DNA of 13,496 nt from JAHHLP01 sp041609895 (GTDB lineage Bacteria > Bacteroidota > Rhodothermia > Rhodothermales > JABDKH01). Of the stretch, positions 1 to 6,021 are shown in pieces. The stretch is taken from NCBI GenBank assembly GCA_041609895.1, contig JBFIPX010000080.1, positions 1 through 13,496 on the forward strand, read 5' to 3'. How positions within the stretch are numbered: position 1 is the first letter of the stretch; each line of letters opens with the position of its first letter. A program made the position numbers and the translations under genes. Below the pieces are notes generated by a model. That model was not told the DNA's origin. It did no database searches and saw only the letters and a list, made by a program, of their open reading frames with translations.

Positions 1-186
1 AGCCTCCGTCAATTTGGCGCGGTATCTCTGTTCCAGTTCGTCGGTCATGTTTGACCGGGTGATGGTTCCGGCGCCGCCGTGGATGGCTATCGCCACCCGG
101 GCCTCAGGCTGGTCTTGTGCTCGAGTCTCCATACAAGCGAAGGACAAACTGATGATCAGGGCGGTGGTCAGCAGGCGGGCGTTCAT
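1..186 (-). CDS. Isoaspartyl peptidase/L-asparaginase, secreted, N-terminal fragment (runs off window)
   Basis: Read from the ATG at 186 on the minus strand, 62 residues are visible before the window ends. Residues 1-24 look like an export signal: MNAR, then a hydrophobic stretch (LLTTALIISLSFA), then a polar region ending in TRAQ. The mature part opens with VAIAIHGGAGTI at about residues 31-42, the hallmark N-terminus of plant-type (Ntn-hydrolase, IaaA-like) isoaspartyl peptidases/asparaginases. In that family the precursor cleaves itself before a catalytic threonine well downstream, which is outside this window. Known members remove beta-aspartyl linkages from peptides or hydrolyse asparagine; the signal peptide suggests the periplasm. 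A cysteine at residue 18 follows SFA, which is a poor lipobox, so a lipoprotein is possible but not favoured. The gene lies 105 bp downstream of the dehydrogenase on the same strand and could be co-transcribed with it. The family call is secure for so short a fragment; substrate is unknown. Confidence 0.85.
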   Translation of the reverse strand, partial: MNARLLTTALIISLSFACMETRAQDQPEARVAIAIHGGAGTITRSNMTDELEQRYRAKLTEA

Positions 187-291
187 AGCGGCGATTCTGC
201 AGTTTAGCAAATTGATGAAATCGGAGTCGGTTCAGAACAAGGTTGCCTTTGTAAACGAGTGAGGAGTAATAGGCTCATAGTGAGAGACACA

Positions 292-1062
292 TCATCGCGG
301 CTGCATACGAATCGCTCCGTCAAGACGGATGACACCTCCGTTTAGCATCGGATTCTGGATTATCTGACTCACGAGAGATGCGTACTCCGCTGGCCTCCCA
401 AGCCTCGGCGGGAACGGCACCTGTTTGCCCAACGACTCCCGCACCTCGTCAGACATTCCCGCCATCATGGGGGTCTCAAATATTCCCGGCGCGATCGTCA
501 TGACGCGTATGCCTGATCTAGCCAGGTCCCGTGCCACGGGAAGCGTCATACCCACGACGCCTCCCTTTGAAGCAGCGTACGCGGCCTGCCCGACTTGGCC
601 CTCGAAGGCAGCGATGGAAGCCGTGTTCACCACGATGCCTCGTTCACCGTCGGCATTTGGCGCGTTGTCCTGCATTCGGGCGGCGGCAAGTCGAATGACG
701 TTGAACGTGCCAATCAAATTAATTTCGACCACCCTCTGAAATGACTCGAGATCGTGAGGCCCTTCCTTGCCGACCGTCTTCTTGCCGATGACTATTCCGG
801 CGCAGTTGACTACGCCGTTGATTGCTCCAAATCGGTCAACTGCCTCGCCGATTAGCCGCTCCACGCTCTTTGCTTTTGTGACATCGGTCTCGACGTACGC
901 AGCTTGATCCAATCCGAGACTCTTCGCGAGTGGCTTCCCCTCCTTCGCGTTGACGTCCGCCAATACCACGTTGCCACCCGAGCGTACGATCATTTCAGCC
1001 GTGGCGGCACCAAGACCAGAGCTGCCGCCTGTAACGATGAAGCTGTTAGCTGATATCTGCAT
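292..1062 (-). CDS. SDR family oxidoreductase, 3-hydroxyacyl-CoA dehydrogenase type 2 (HSD10)-like
   Basis: A 256-residue classical short-chain dehydrogenase/reductase. Seen directly: the nucleotide-binding motif TGGSSGLG at residues 11-18, an aspartate (D36) at the end of the second beta strand that favours NAD over NADP, NCAG at 86-89, the catalytic set N115, S149, Y162 and K166 (Y-A-A-S-K), and a C-terminal GGVIRLDGAIRM. The stretch from IVVNTASIAAFEGQVGQ through the active site, followed by VPFPPRLGRPAEYA, is characteristic of HSD17B10/3-hydroxyacyl-CoA dehydrogenase type 2 proteins, which oxidise 3-hydroxyacyl-CoA in fatty-acid or branched-chain amino-acid breakdown. I chose ATG at 1062 because MQIS...FIVTGG matches the usual family start and length (about 255-260). 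An in-frame TTG at 1107 would add 15 residues unlike the family, and would sit only about 10 nt from a likely transcription start. Cytosolic, with no membrane segment. The physiological substrate cannot be read from sequence. Confidence 0.93.
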   Translation of the reverse strand: MQISANSFIVTGGSSGLGAATAEMIVRSGGNVVLADVNAKEGKPLAKSLGLDQAAYVETDVTKAKSVERLIGEAVDRFGAINGVVNCAGIVIGKKTVGKEGPHDLESFQRVVEINLIGTFNVIRLAAARMQDNAPNADGERGIVVNTASIAAFEGQVGQAAYAASKGGVVGMTLPVARDLARSGIRVMTIAPGIFETPMMAGMSDEVRESLGKQVPFPPRLGRPAEYASLVSQIIQNPMLNGGVIRLDGAIRMQPR

Positions 1063-1123
1063 GCAGGACGATGGGTTGTAAATTTTTCGGGGATGATTCG
1101 CTGCCAAGTTACAGATCAGGAAT

Positions 1124-1131
1124 CAAACGTA
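1124..1131 (-). promoter_or_regulatory. Possible Bacteroidota-type -7 element upstream of the SDR gene
   Basis: On the minus strand this reads TACGTTTG, an exact match to the Bacteroidota -7 consensus TAnnTTTG, 61 bp upstream of the chosen ATG. No TTTG or TTG -33 element is seen at the expected 19-bp distance, so it is only a half match and could be chance. Confidence 0.3.
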
Positions 1132-1225
1132 AGGAGGAGATCGTCCGAGAAGCCTGTGGGCGGCTGCCCGGCAAGAAATCGTGTAAGCGGAGGCGCTCAT
1201 TTCGTGCGAGCTGACCCTTGCATTT

Positions 1226-1239
1226 TCGGTCACGACCGA
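1226..1239. repeat. Short inverted repeat TCGGTC-AC-GACCGA just before queE
   Basis: A perfect palindrome with 6-bp arms and a 2-nt centre ends 11 bp before the queE ATG. It could be a repressor-type site or a small hairpin covering the translation start. A chance 6-bp palindrome is also plausible. It does not resemble a preQ1 riboswitch. Confidence 0.3.
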
Positions 1240-1250
1240 CGTCATATTGA

Positions 1251-1913
1251 ATGACATATTCAGTCAAAGAGATATACTTCACAGTTCAGGGAGAAGGTGT
1301 GCATACGGGTCGTCCTGCTGTGTTTCTAAGGTTCGCCGGGTGCAATCTGTGGTCGGGCAGGGAGGAGGATCGCACCACCGCCGTTTGCTCTTTTTGTGAC
1401 ACGGATTTCGTCGGTACGGATGGGCCCGGCGGTGGAAAGTTTGAGTCGGTAGACAGTCTTTGCGCTTCGGTGACCGCCGCCTGGCGTGATAACGTCGGTC
1501 AGGTAGGTACAAGGTCAACCTACCAACAGCGGCCTCTCGTCGTGGCTACCGGGGGCGAGCCGCTGCTGCAGCTGGATGAACAGCTGATCGCGTCCCTGCA
1601 CGATTCTGGCTTTGAGGTTGCTGTGGAGACGAACGGAACGGTTGATACCCCTCGTGGTATCGATTGGCTCTGTGTAAGTCCCAAGAATGGCGCTGCCCTT
1701 GTTGTACGGTCGGGCGATGAGTTGAAGCTCGTCTACCCTCAGGACGGTGTTGACCCAGCCTCTTTTGAAGCGCTCGATTTCCGCTACTTCTCGCTGCAAC
1801 CCATGGATGGACCCGACGTCGAGGCAAATACATCTGCCGCGGTATCTTATTGCCGAAGGCATCCGAGGTGGCGCGTCAGCCTTCAAACTCACAAGATATT
1901 GGGAATCCCCTAG
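1251..1913 (+). CDS. queE: 7-carboxy-7-deazaguanine synthase (radical SAM)
   Basis: A 220-residue QueE. It converts 6-carboxy-5,6,7,8-tetrahydropterin to 7-carboxy-7-deazaguanine using S-adenosylmethionine, a [4Fe-4S] cluster and Mg2+, in the route to preQ0 and queuosine. The N-terminus VKEIYFTVQGEGVHTGRPAVFLRFAGCNLW is typical. Cluster cysteines are C31, C46 and C49, a C-x14-C-x2-C arrangement instead of the standard radical-SAM C-x3-C-x2-C. This is the known insertion (LWSGREEDR...) of the Burkholderia-type QueE subgroup. The SAM-contacting GGEP lies at 101-104, followed by VETNGT at about 125-130, and the protein ends SLQTHKILGIP as in the family. The partners queC, queD and queF are not in the window. 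It leads a same-strand run with the next two genes. The ATG start is the only one that keeps the conserved N-terminus. No recognisable Shine-Dalgarno sequence. Confidence 0.96.
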   Translation: MTYSVKEIYFTVQGEGVHTGRPAVFLRFAGCNLWSGREEDRTTAVCSFCDTDFVGTDGPGGGKFESVDSLCASVTAAWRDNVGQVGTRSTYQQRPLVVATGGEPLLQLDEQLIASLHDSGFEVAVETNGTVDTPRGIDWLCVSPKNGAALVVRSGDELKLVYPQDGVDPASFEALDFRYFSLQPMDGPDVEANTSAAVSYCRRHPRWRVSLQTHKILGIP

Positions 1914-2030
1914 TTGGCCGCCTGTTCATCGACAAGCGCTCAAGCAGAGCCGTCGCGCATGAATCGACTTCACTTCTTACAGGCGAGCATTTCTTGCGGA
2001 ATCCGAAGCCGTATATCTGATCGAGATTAT

Positions 2031-3275
2031 GTGGTTCGCACGGTAATTGCCGCCTGCATCCTTCTGGGTAGCAGCGCCTGCACCCGTCCAAACGAAAGTG
2101 TGGACGGTCCGGTGCGACTGCGCGTCGCGACCTATAACATCGAGGATCTACGAACAACCGACCTGCTTCAAGACCGGCACCCGCGACTGCGGGCGGCGGC
2201 GGCTACCATTCAAACGCTGCGACCGGACATCCTGCTCATCAATGAGATGGCATATGATCAGGAGGGTGTTCCCGGCTATTCGGCGACCGAGGGAAGTGGG
2301 TACAACGCCACACGCTTTGTGACGCGGTTTCTGTCGGTACCTCAGGATTCCGGTCTGGCTCCACTTCAGTACGAGGCGATATCTCTTCCGTCGAATACCG
2401 GACTGGCGAGTGGCTACGATCTCGACAACAGCGGCACGGTCGTATCGAGCTACCCTCCGCCGGAGACGTCCGGTCAGGCCGGTGCGCCGCCGCGCCAGAC
2501 GCCAGACCAACGAGCCTACGGCAACGACTCGTGGGGATTCGGAACGTTTCCCGGCCAGTACGCGATGGCGCTACTCGTGTCGACGCATTTAGAGGTCATG
2601 TCAGAACAGATTCGATCCTTCCAGAAGTTCAACTGGTCCGACATGCCTCGTGCCCGAAAGCCTGTCGACCCTAGGACGGGGCAGTCATGGTACGATGACA
2701 GCGAATGGGCCGACATGCGGCTCAGCTCGAAGAACCATGTAGACGTACCGGTGAGATTGCCGAACGGCAACGTGGTGCATCTGCTCCTAAGTCATCCAAC
2801 CCCGCCGTCTTTTGACGGCCCTGAAGCACGGAACAAGCTGCGAAATCACGATGAGATCCGATTCTGGCGTGACTACGTCGCCGGCGACTCCTACATGACT
2901 GATGATTCAGGGCTTCGCGGCGGACTTGGGCCCGGAGAGCTTTTTGTGATCATGGGCGACCTCAATGCTGATCCGGATGAAGGGAGTTCGGTCGACAATC
3001 CGATTGGGAAGTTGATGTATCTGAACCAAGTCAACGGTGCATACATCCCCCAAGCGTCGTCGGAAGGGATCAGTGCATTCCCGAATTTGGATCCGGACGA
3101 TACTGCAGATTGGGGGTTGAGGATTGACTACGTCTTGCCCTCGGTCGGAATTGAGGTCCTCTCAGGCGGCGTTTGGCGACCGACCGAAGGTGATCAGCGC
3201 GCGAGCGATCACTTTCCCGTGTATCTCGACCTTCTCGTGCCCCACAACGTTTCCGCGTCGACGAGCTCTCCTTAG
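2031..3275 (+). CDS. Secreted endonuclease/exonuclease/phosphatase (EEP) family protein
   Basis: About 414 residues. All EEP-fold landmarks are present, numbered from the GTG at 2031: ATYNIEDLR with metal-side N36; PDILLINEM with metal-binding E72; SHPTPP with H255; VIMGDLNADPD with D310 and N312; RIDYVLPS with D366; and a final SDHFPVY with D393 and catalytic H394. The fold cleaves phosphodiester or phosphomonoester bonds in nucleic acids, phospholipids or inositol phosphates; the substrate here is unknown. The start is uncertain. The frame is open from 1914 (TTG), with an ATG at 1959 and a GTG at 2031. I prefer 2031 because it gives a compact export signal (VRTVIAACILLGSSAC) ending at C17, a possible lipoprotein cysteine. 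The ATG at 1959 would place 24 charged, unconserved residues ahead of it. It starts 117 bp after queE and ends 23 bp before yjbQ, suggesting shared transcription. Confidence 0.88.
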   Translation: MVRTVIAACILLGSSACTRPNESVDGPVRLRVATYNIEDLRTTDLLQDRHPRLRAAAATIQTLRPDILLINEMAYDQEGVPGYSATEGSGYNATRFVTRFLSVPQDSGLAPLQYEAISLPSNTGLASGYDLDNSGTVVSSYPPPETSGQAGAPPRQTPDQRAYGNDSWGFGTFPGQYAMALLVSTHLEVMSEQIRSFQKFNWSDMPRARKPVDPRTGQSWYDDSEWADMRLSSKNHVDVPVRLPNGNVVHLLLSHPTPPSFDGPEARNKLRNHDEIRFWRDYVAGDSYMTDDSGLRGGLGPGELFVIMGDLNADPDEGSSVDNPIGKLMYLNQVNGAYIPQASSEGISAFPNLDPDDTADWGLRIDYVLPSVGIEVLSGGVWRPTEGDQRASDHFPVYLDLLVPHNVSASTSSP

Positions 3276-3298
3276 CAGCAATTAGACCCAAAGAACGA

Positions 3299-3733
3299 AT
3301 GTCGACTTCCTGGCGCCAGTACGAAATCGCTCTAAAACCCAAGCCGCGAGGATATCACCTCATAACCGAGGAGATCGTGTCTCAGTTGGAGAACATAGGG
3401 GAGGTCAAGATCGGCCTCGCGCACTTCTTCCTTCGGCACACCTCAGCTTCTCTTACCCTCAACGAAAATGCGTCACCAGACGTGCGCTCTGACTTCTCGC
3501 GCTTCTTCGATCGGCTCGTACCAGATGGCGCGCCCTACTTCGACCATACGATAGAAGGACCCGATGACATGCCGGCTCACATCAAGACGTCACTAACCGG
3601 CAGCGGCTTGACTGTACCGATTACCAACGGCCGGCTCACGCTGGGTACGTGGCAAGGCATCTATCTGTGCGAGCATCGGGACGCGGGCGGTTCGCGCAGA
3701 ATCACGGTGACTGTCTACGGTGAAAAAGACTGA
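3299..3733 (+). CDS. yjbQ: YjbQ family protein (UPF0047, secondary thiamine-phosphate synthase type)
   Basis: A complete 144-residue member of the YjbQ/UPF0047 family, a small single-domain protein of about 130-140 residues. Conserved features seen: HTSASLTLNENA beginning at H47, FDHTIEGPDDMPAHIK at 81-96 with H83 and H94, and LGTWQGIYLCEHRD at 115-128 with H126. These histidines and acidic residues form the family's putative metal and active site. Some members have been reported to give weak thiamine-phosphate synthase activity and are named accordingly in databases, but the physiological role is not settled. The ATG at 3299 lies 23 bp after the EEP stop in an A-rich context without a Shine-Dalgarno sequence, so it is probably the last gene of the queE transcript. 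It converges on glgB across a repeat-filled gap. Cytosolic. Confidence 0.94.
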   Translation: MSTSWRQYEIALKPKPRGYHLITEEIVSQLENIGEVKIGLAHFFLRHTSASLTLNENASPDVRSDFSRFFDRLVPDGAPYFDHTIEGPDDMPAHIKTSLTGSGLTVPITNGRLTLGTWQGIYLCEHRDAGGSRRITVTVYGEKD

Positions 3734-3770
3734 ACAAGGTCCGGGCGAGAGTGCTGCGGGCGTGAAGGCC

Positions 3771-3830
3771 GTCATTGCCACGGAAGCGGCAATCCGACTG
3801 CAACGTCATTCCCGCGAACGCGGGAATCCA
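3771..3830. repeat. Two tandem palindromic units of ATTCCC-N8-GGGAAT type (dRS3-like)
   Basis: Two units start with GTCATT, 34 bp apart (3771 and 3805). The second holds ATTCCCGCGAACGCGGGAAT at 3808-3827, a perfect hairpin with 9-bp arms and an AA centre. The first holds ATTGCC at 3774-3779, eight bases, then GGCAAT at 3788-3793: the same architecture with one base pair changed on both sides, so the outer stem is kept. The ATTCCC-N8-GGGAAT pattern matches the dRS3 repeat described in Neisseria, and similar GTCATTCCCGCG...GGAATCC repeats occur between genes in many bacteria. Whether they are related here is inference. Confidence 0.75.
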
Positions 3831-3858
3831 TTGAGGTCAGAGCTTGCCTCGCAGTCTC

Positions 3859-3887
3859 ATGGATCACGGGTCAAGCCCCGAATGACG
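3859..3887. repeat. Inverted, degenerate copy of the same repeat family
   Basis: Read on the minus strand it begins CGTCATTCGGGGCTTGACCC and ends GTGATCCAT. It therefore shares the CGTCATT...ATCCA frame of the two upstream units but in the opposite orientation, with an imperfect stem (CGGG at 3867-3870 against CCCG at 3877-3880). It resembles the common intergenic form with GGGTCAAGCCC at its centre. Confidence 0.55.
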
Positions 3888-3894
3888 AGGATGT

Positions 3895-3936
3895 CGGCCG
3901 GGATGTCGACATCGTTCGCCGGGATGTCGACAACGT
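3895..3936. repeat. 21-bp tandem direct repeat, two copies
   Basis: Copies at 3895-3915 and 3916-3936 agree at 18 of 21 positions and share the 15-base core GCCGGGATGTCGACA (3897-3911 and 3918-3932). GGATGTCG also occurs at 3889-3896. The first copy includes a 12-bp palindrome, GATGTCGACATC, at 3902-3913. It abuts the inverted unit and may derive from it by slippage. Confidence 0.8.
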
Positions 3937-3961
3937 CCGCGGCAGAGCAACGCACGACCCC

Positions 3962-5833
3962 CTACTGCCTCAGAACCAGCAACCCGAGAGGCGGAATCTC
4001 CAACTCGACGGACTGCTTCCGACCGTGCATCTCGACGCCTTCCGATTTCACTGAACCGACCTGCCCGTAACCTGATCCGCCGAACCGTTCCTGGTTGCTG
4101 TTCAAGACAACCTTCCACGTACCCTTCTTCGGGACTCCCAGGCGATAGTCCGATCGGGGAACGGGAGTGAAATTGAAGACGAACACGAGGGTGTCGTCAT
4201 CGGACTTTCTGATGTAGCTCACGATACTCGAGGTGCGATCCTCGAAGTCCACCCACTCGAAGCCCTCCGGCTTATCGTAGGTAAGCGCCTTCGATGTTCG
4301 GTAGAGCCGGTTGAGGCTCCTGACCCAATCTGCGATTCCTGCATGGAGCGGGTTCTTCAACAGCTCCCACTGCACCTGTCCATCGTGGCTCCATTCTCCG
4401 TACTGGCCGACTTCCGCTCCCATGAACAGCAATTTCTTGCCAGGGTGACCAAACATGTGTCCGTATAGCAGCCTGAGATTGGCGGCCTTCTGCCAGTCGT
4501 CGCCTGGCATCTTGCTCCACAGGGACCCTTTTCCGTGAACGACCTCGTCATGCGACAGCGGAAGGATGAAGTTTTCCGCAAACGCGTAGATCAGCGGAAA
4601 CGTGAGGTCGTTGTGATGATACTTTCGATGTACGGGATCCCGACGCATGTACTCGAGGGTGTCATGCATCCACCCCATGTTCCACTTGTAGAGGAAGCCC
4701 AGACCACCTGCGTACGTCGGCGCCGAGACCCCTGGCCAGGCCGTGGACTCCTCGGCAATCATCATCACGTTGTCGAAGCGCTTGAAGACTTCTTCGTTCG
4801 TCTCCTTCAGCAGCGAAATCGCCTCAAGGTTTTCCCTGCCTCCGTACTGATTCGGTCGCCACTCCTGACGCGAGTAATCGCGATAAAGCATTGATGCCAC
4901 TGCGTCTACGCGGAGCCCGTCGATGTGGTATTTGTCGAACCAGAATGCTGCATTGGAGATCAAGAAGTTGCGAACGCCAGGCATGCCGTAGTCGAATACA
5001 TAGGTCCCCCAGTCCGGGTGATACCGCATGAGCGGATCAGAGTACTCATACGTTGTGTGCCCGTCGAAGAAAACGAGACCCTGCGGATCCGCCGCAAAGT
5101 GCGCGGGCACCCAGTCAAGTATGACCCCGATTCCTTGCTCATGCAGGTAGTTGACCAGGTACATAAAGTCCTTGGGCTGGCCGAAACGATGCGTCGGTGC
5201 GAAGTATCCGACGACCTGATACCCCCAGGATCCATAGTACGGATGTTCGGCGACCGGCATCAGCTCCACGTGCGTGAAACCGAGGTCGTGGACGTGCTCC
5301 GCGAGGGGCTTGGCGATATCCCTGTAGTTTAGCGACCATCCATCCTTGGTCCGGATCCAGGATCCGAGATGGACCTCGTAGATCGAAACGGGCGCGTTGA
5401 GTCCCTCGGCTCCCTTACGATCTTTGATCCACGTCTCATCGGTCCACTCAAAATCCAGGTCGACGACTCGGGAAGACAAGCCCGCGATCGAGCTTCCGCC
5501 TTCCGCGGGTGGCTCGATGGCAAAGGCGTACGGATCGGTCTTGTCCGTCACATAGGCGCCCCTTCTGATTCGATACTTGTAGTGGCCGCCAGTGCCGCAT
5601 CCGCGGACATAAACCTCCCACAGTCCCGAAAGTCCGGCCCCGACTTTCTTCATGGGATGCGCTGACTCGTCCCAATCGTTGAAGTCGCCGATTACAGAAA
5701 CACTGTCTGCGTACGGTGCCCACACTGCAAACCAAGTTCCCTGGGCGTTTGCGTGGGCCCCCAGCTTTTCATAGCAATCGAAGTGCTTGCCGTGTTCCCA
5801 CCGGTCAAAGTCATTCTTGGTAAGCCAGGGCAT
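3962..5833 (-). CDS. glgB: 1,4-alpha-glucan branching enzyme (GH13_9)
   Basis: A 623-residue GlgB. It cuts an alpha-1,4 chain and rejoins it as an alpha-1,6 branch during glycogen synthesis. In order: a short lead (MPWLTKNDFDRW), a CBM48 carbohydrate-binding domain at about residues 30-105 (FAVWAPYADSVSVIGDFNDWD), the catalytic (beta/alpha)8 barrel at about 140-500, and an all-beta C domain to the end. The four GH13 regions are visible: ILDWVPAHF, GLRVDAVASML with nucleophile D310, MMIAEES with acid/base E361, and LSHDEVVHGK with transition-state D429. It lacks the extra N-terminal module of the roughly 730-residue E. coli enzyme, so it is a short-form GlgB. I chose the ATG at 5833; an in-frame TTG at 5854 would add seven residues. 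It is divergent from glgX across 188 bp and convergent with yjbQ. Cytosolic. Confidence 0.97.
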   Translation of the reverse strand: MPWLTKNDFDRWEHGKHFDCYEKLGAHANAQGTWFAVWAPYADSVSVIGDFNDWDESAHPMKKVGAGLSGLWEVYVRGCGTGGHYKYRIRRGAYVTDKTDPYAFAIEPPAEGGSSIAGLSSRVVDLDFEWTDETWIKDRKGAEGLNAPVSIYEVHLGSWIRTKDGWSLNYRDIAKPLAEHVHDLGFTHVELMPVAEHPYYGSWGYQVVGYFAPTHRFGQPKDFMYLVNYLHEQGIGVILDWVPAHFAADPQGLVFFDGHTTYEYSDPLMRYHPDWGTYVFDYGMPGVRNFLISNAAFWFDKYHIDGLRVDAVASMLYRDYSRQEWRPNQYGGRENLEAISLLKETNEEVFKRFDNVMMIAEESTAWPGVSAPTYAGGLGFLYKWNMGWMHDTLEYMRRDPVHRKYHHNDLTFPLIYAFAENFILPLSHDEVVHGKGSLWSKMPGDDWQKAANLRLLYGHMFGHPGKKLLFMGAEVGQYGEWSHDGQVQWELLKNPLHAGIADWVRSLNRLYRTSKALTYDKPEGFEWVDFEDRTSSIVSYIRKSDDDTLVFVFNFTPVPRSDYRLGVPKKGTWKVVLNSNQERFGGSGYGQVGSVKSEGVEMHGRKQSVELEIPPLGLLVLRQ

Positions 5834-5895
5834 TCTTAGAGATTGGTTGGTCAATACAAGGGGTTGATGGGCGTCAATATGGCTTAGCCCGTGCT

Positions 5896-5912
5896 ATCGT
5901 GGCAACCACGAT
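5896..5912. repeat. Perfect inverted repeat ATCGTGGCAACCACGAT, candidate operator
   Basis: Seven-bp arms flank a CAA centre. It lies 63 bp upstream of the glgB ATG and about 38 bp upstream of the -33 box of the glgX promoter, a position suited to a regulator binding between divergent genes. It could instead form a hairpin in the glgB leader. The A-run follows it on the plus strand, so it is not a standard terminator in either direction. Confidence 0.45.
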
Positions 5913-5949
5913 GAAAAAAAACAGCCGGACCGCCTTAGCGAACAATTAC

Positions 5950-5980
5950 CTTGGCCGAAGTTAATCGATACGTAACTTTG
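5950..5980 (+). promoter_or_regulatory. Candidate Bacteroidota-type promoter for glgX
   Basis: The -33 box CTTG at 5950-5953 and the -7 box TAACTTTG at 5973-5980 are separated by 19 bp. The -7 box matches TAnnTTTG exactly and the -33 box matches three of four bases of TTTG. Transcription would begin near 5985-5990, leaving a leader of about 35 nt before the glgX ATG. Confidence 0.55.
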
Positions 5981-6021
5981 GTATTTCTCACGAACCCCAC
6001 GTACCAATCGAAAATTCTGAG

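Larger units (their letters stand above)
3734..3961. other. Non-coding convergent gap (yjbQ / glgB) filled with degenerate repeat units
   Basis: This 228-bp stretch lies between two converging stop codons. I see no gene in it. Open frames crossing it give peptides of the RHSRERGNP kind, a familiar artefact of translating this repeat type. It contains two ATTxCC-N8-GGxAAT palindromes, an inverted related unit and a 21-bp tandem duplication, described separately. The 9-bp stem of the second palindrome could slow or end transcription from either side, but no U-tract follows it. Confidence 0.7.
5834..6021. promoter_or_regulatory. Divergent glgB/glgX control region
   Basis: This 188-bp gap separates the starts of glgB (minus) and glgX (plus). 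It contains a Bacteroidota-like promoter facing glgX, a 17-bp perfect inverted repeat, and a run of eight A at 5914-5921. I find no equally good promoter facing glgB. No stable RNA or riboswitch was recognised. Shared control of branching and debranching enzymes from here is an inference from the arrangement. Confidence 0.6.

Noticed and set aside
425..739. 104-codon plus-strand frame inside the dehydrogenase
   Set aside because: It is an antisense shadow of a well-supported gene with intact catalytic residues, and its translation resembles no known family.
1061..1107. TTG at 1107 as the start of the dehydrogenase
   Set aside because: It would add 15 residues not typical of HSD10 proteins and lies about 10 nt from a likely transcription start; the ATG at 1062 fits the family N-terminus.
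1129..1140. Strong Shine-Dalgarno-like GTAAGGAGGAGA on the plus strand
   Set aside because: No start codon opens a supported frame at a suitable distance. Other genes here do not use clear Shine-Dalgarno signals, so it is probably chance.
1140..1250. preQ1 riboswitch upstream of queE
   Set aside because: I could not find the small pseudoknot with its A-rich tail; the only structure noted is a GGGC-GGCT-GCCC stem and the 14-bp palindrome.
3720..4118. Open frames on both strands across the yjbQ/glgB gap (peptides of the RHSRERGNP and RHPGERCRHPG kind)
   Set aside because: These are translations of the palindromic repeat units and of the reverse of glgB. They have no start context and no family features.
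5896..5921. Inverted repeat plus A-run as a rho-independent terminator
   Set aside because: The A-run follows the hairpin on the plus strand, and on the minus strand the T-run comes before the hairpin, so neither strand has the stem followed by U-tract order.
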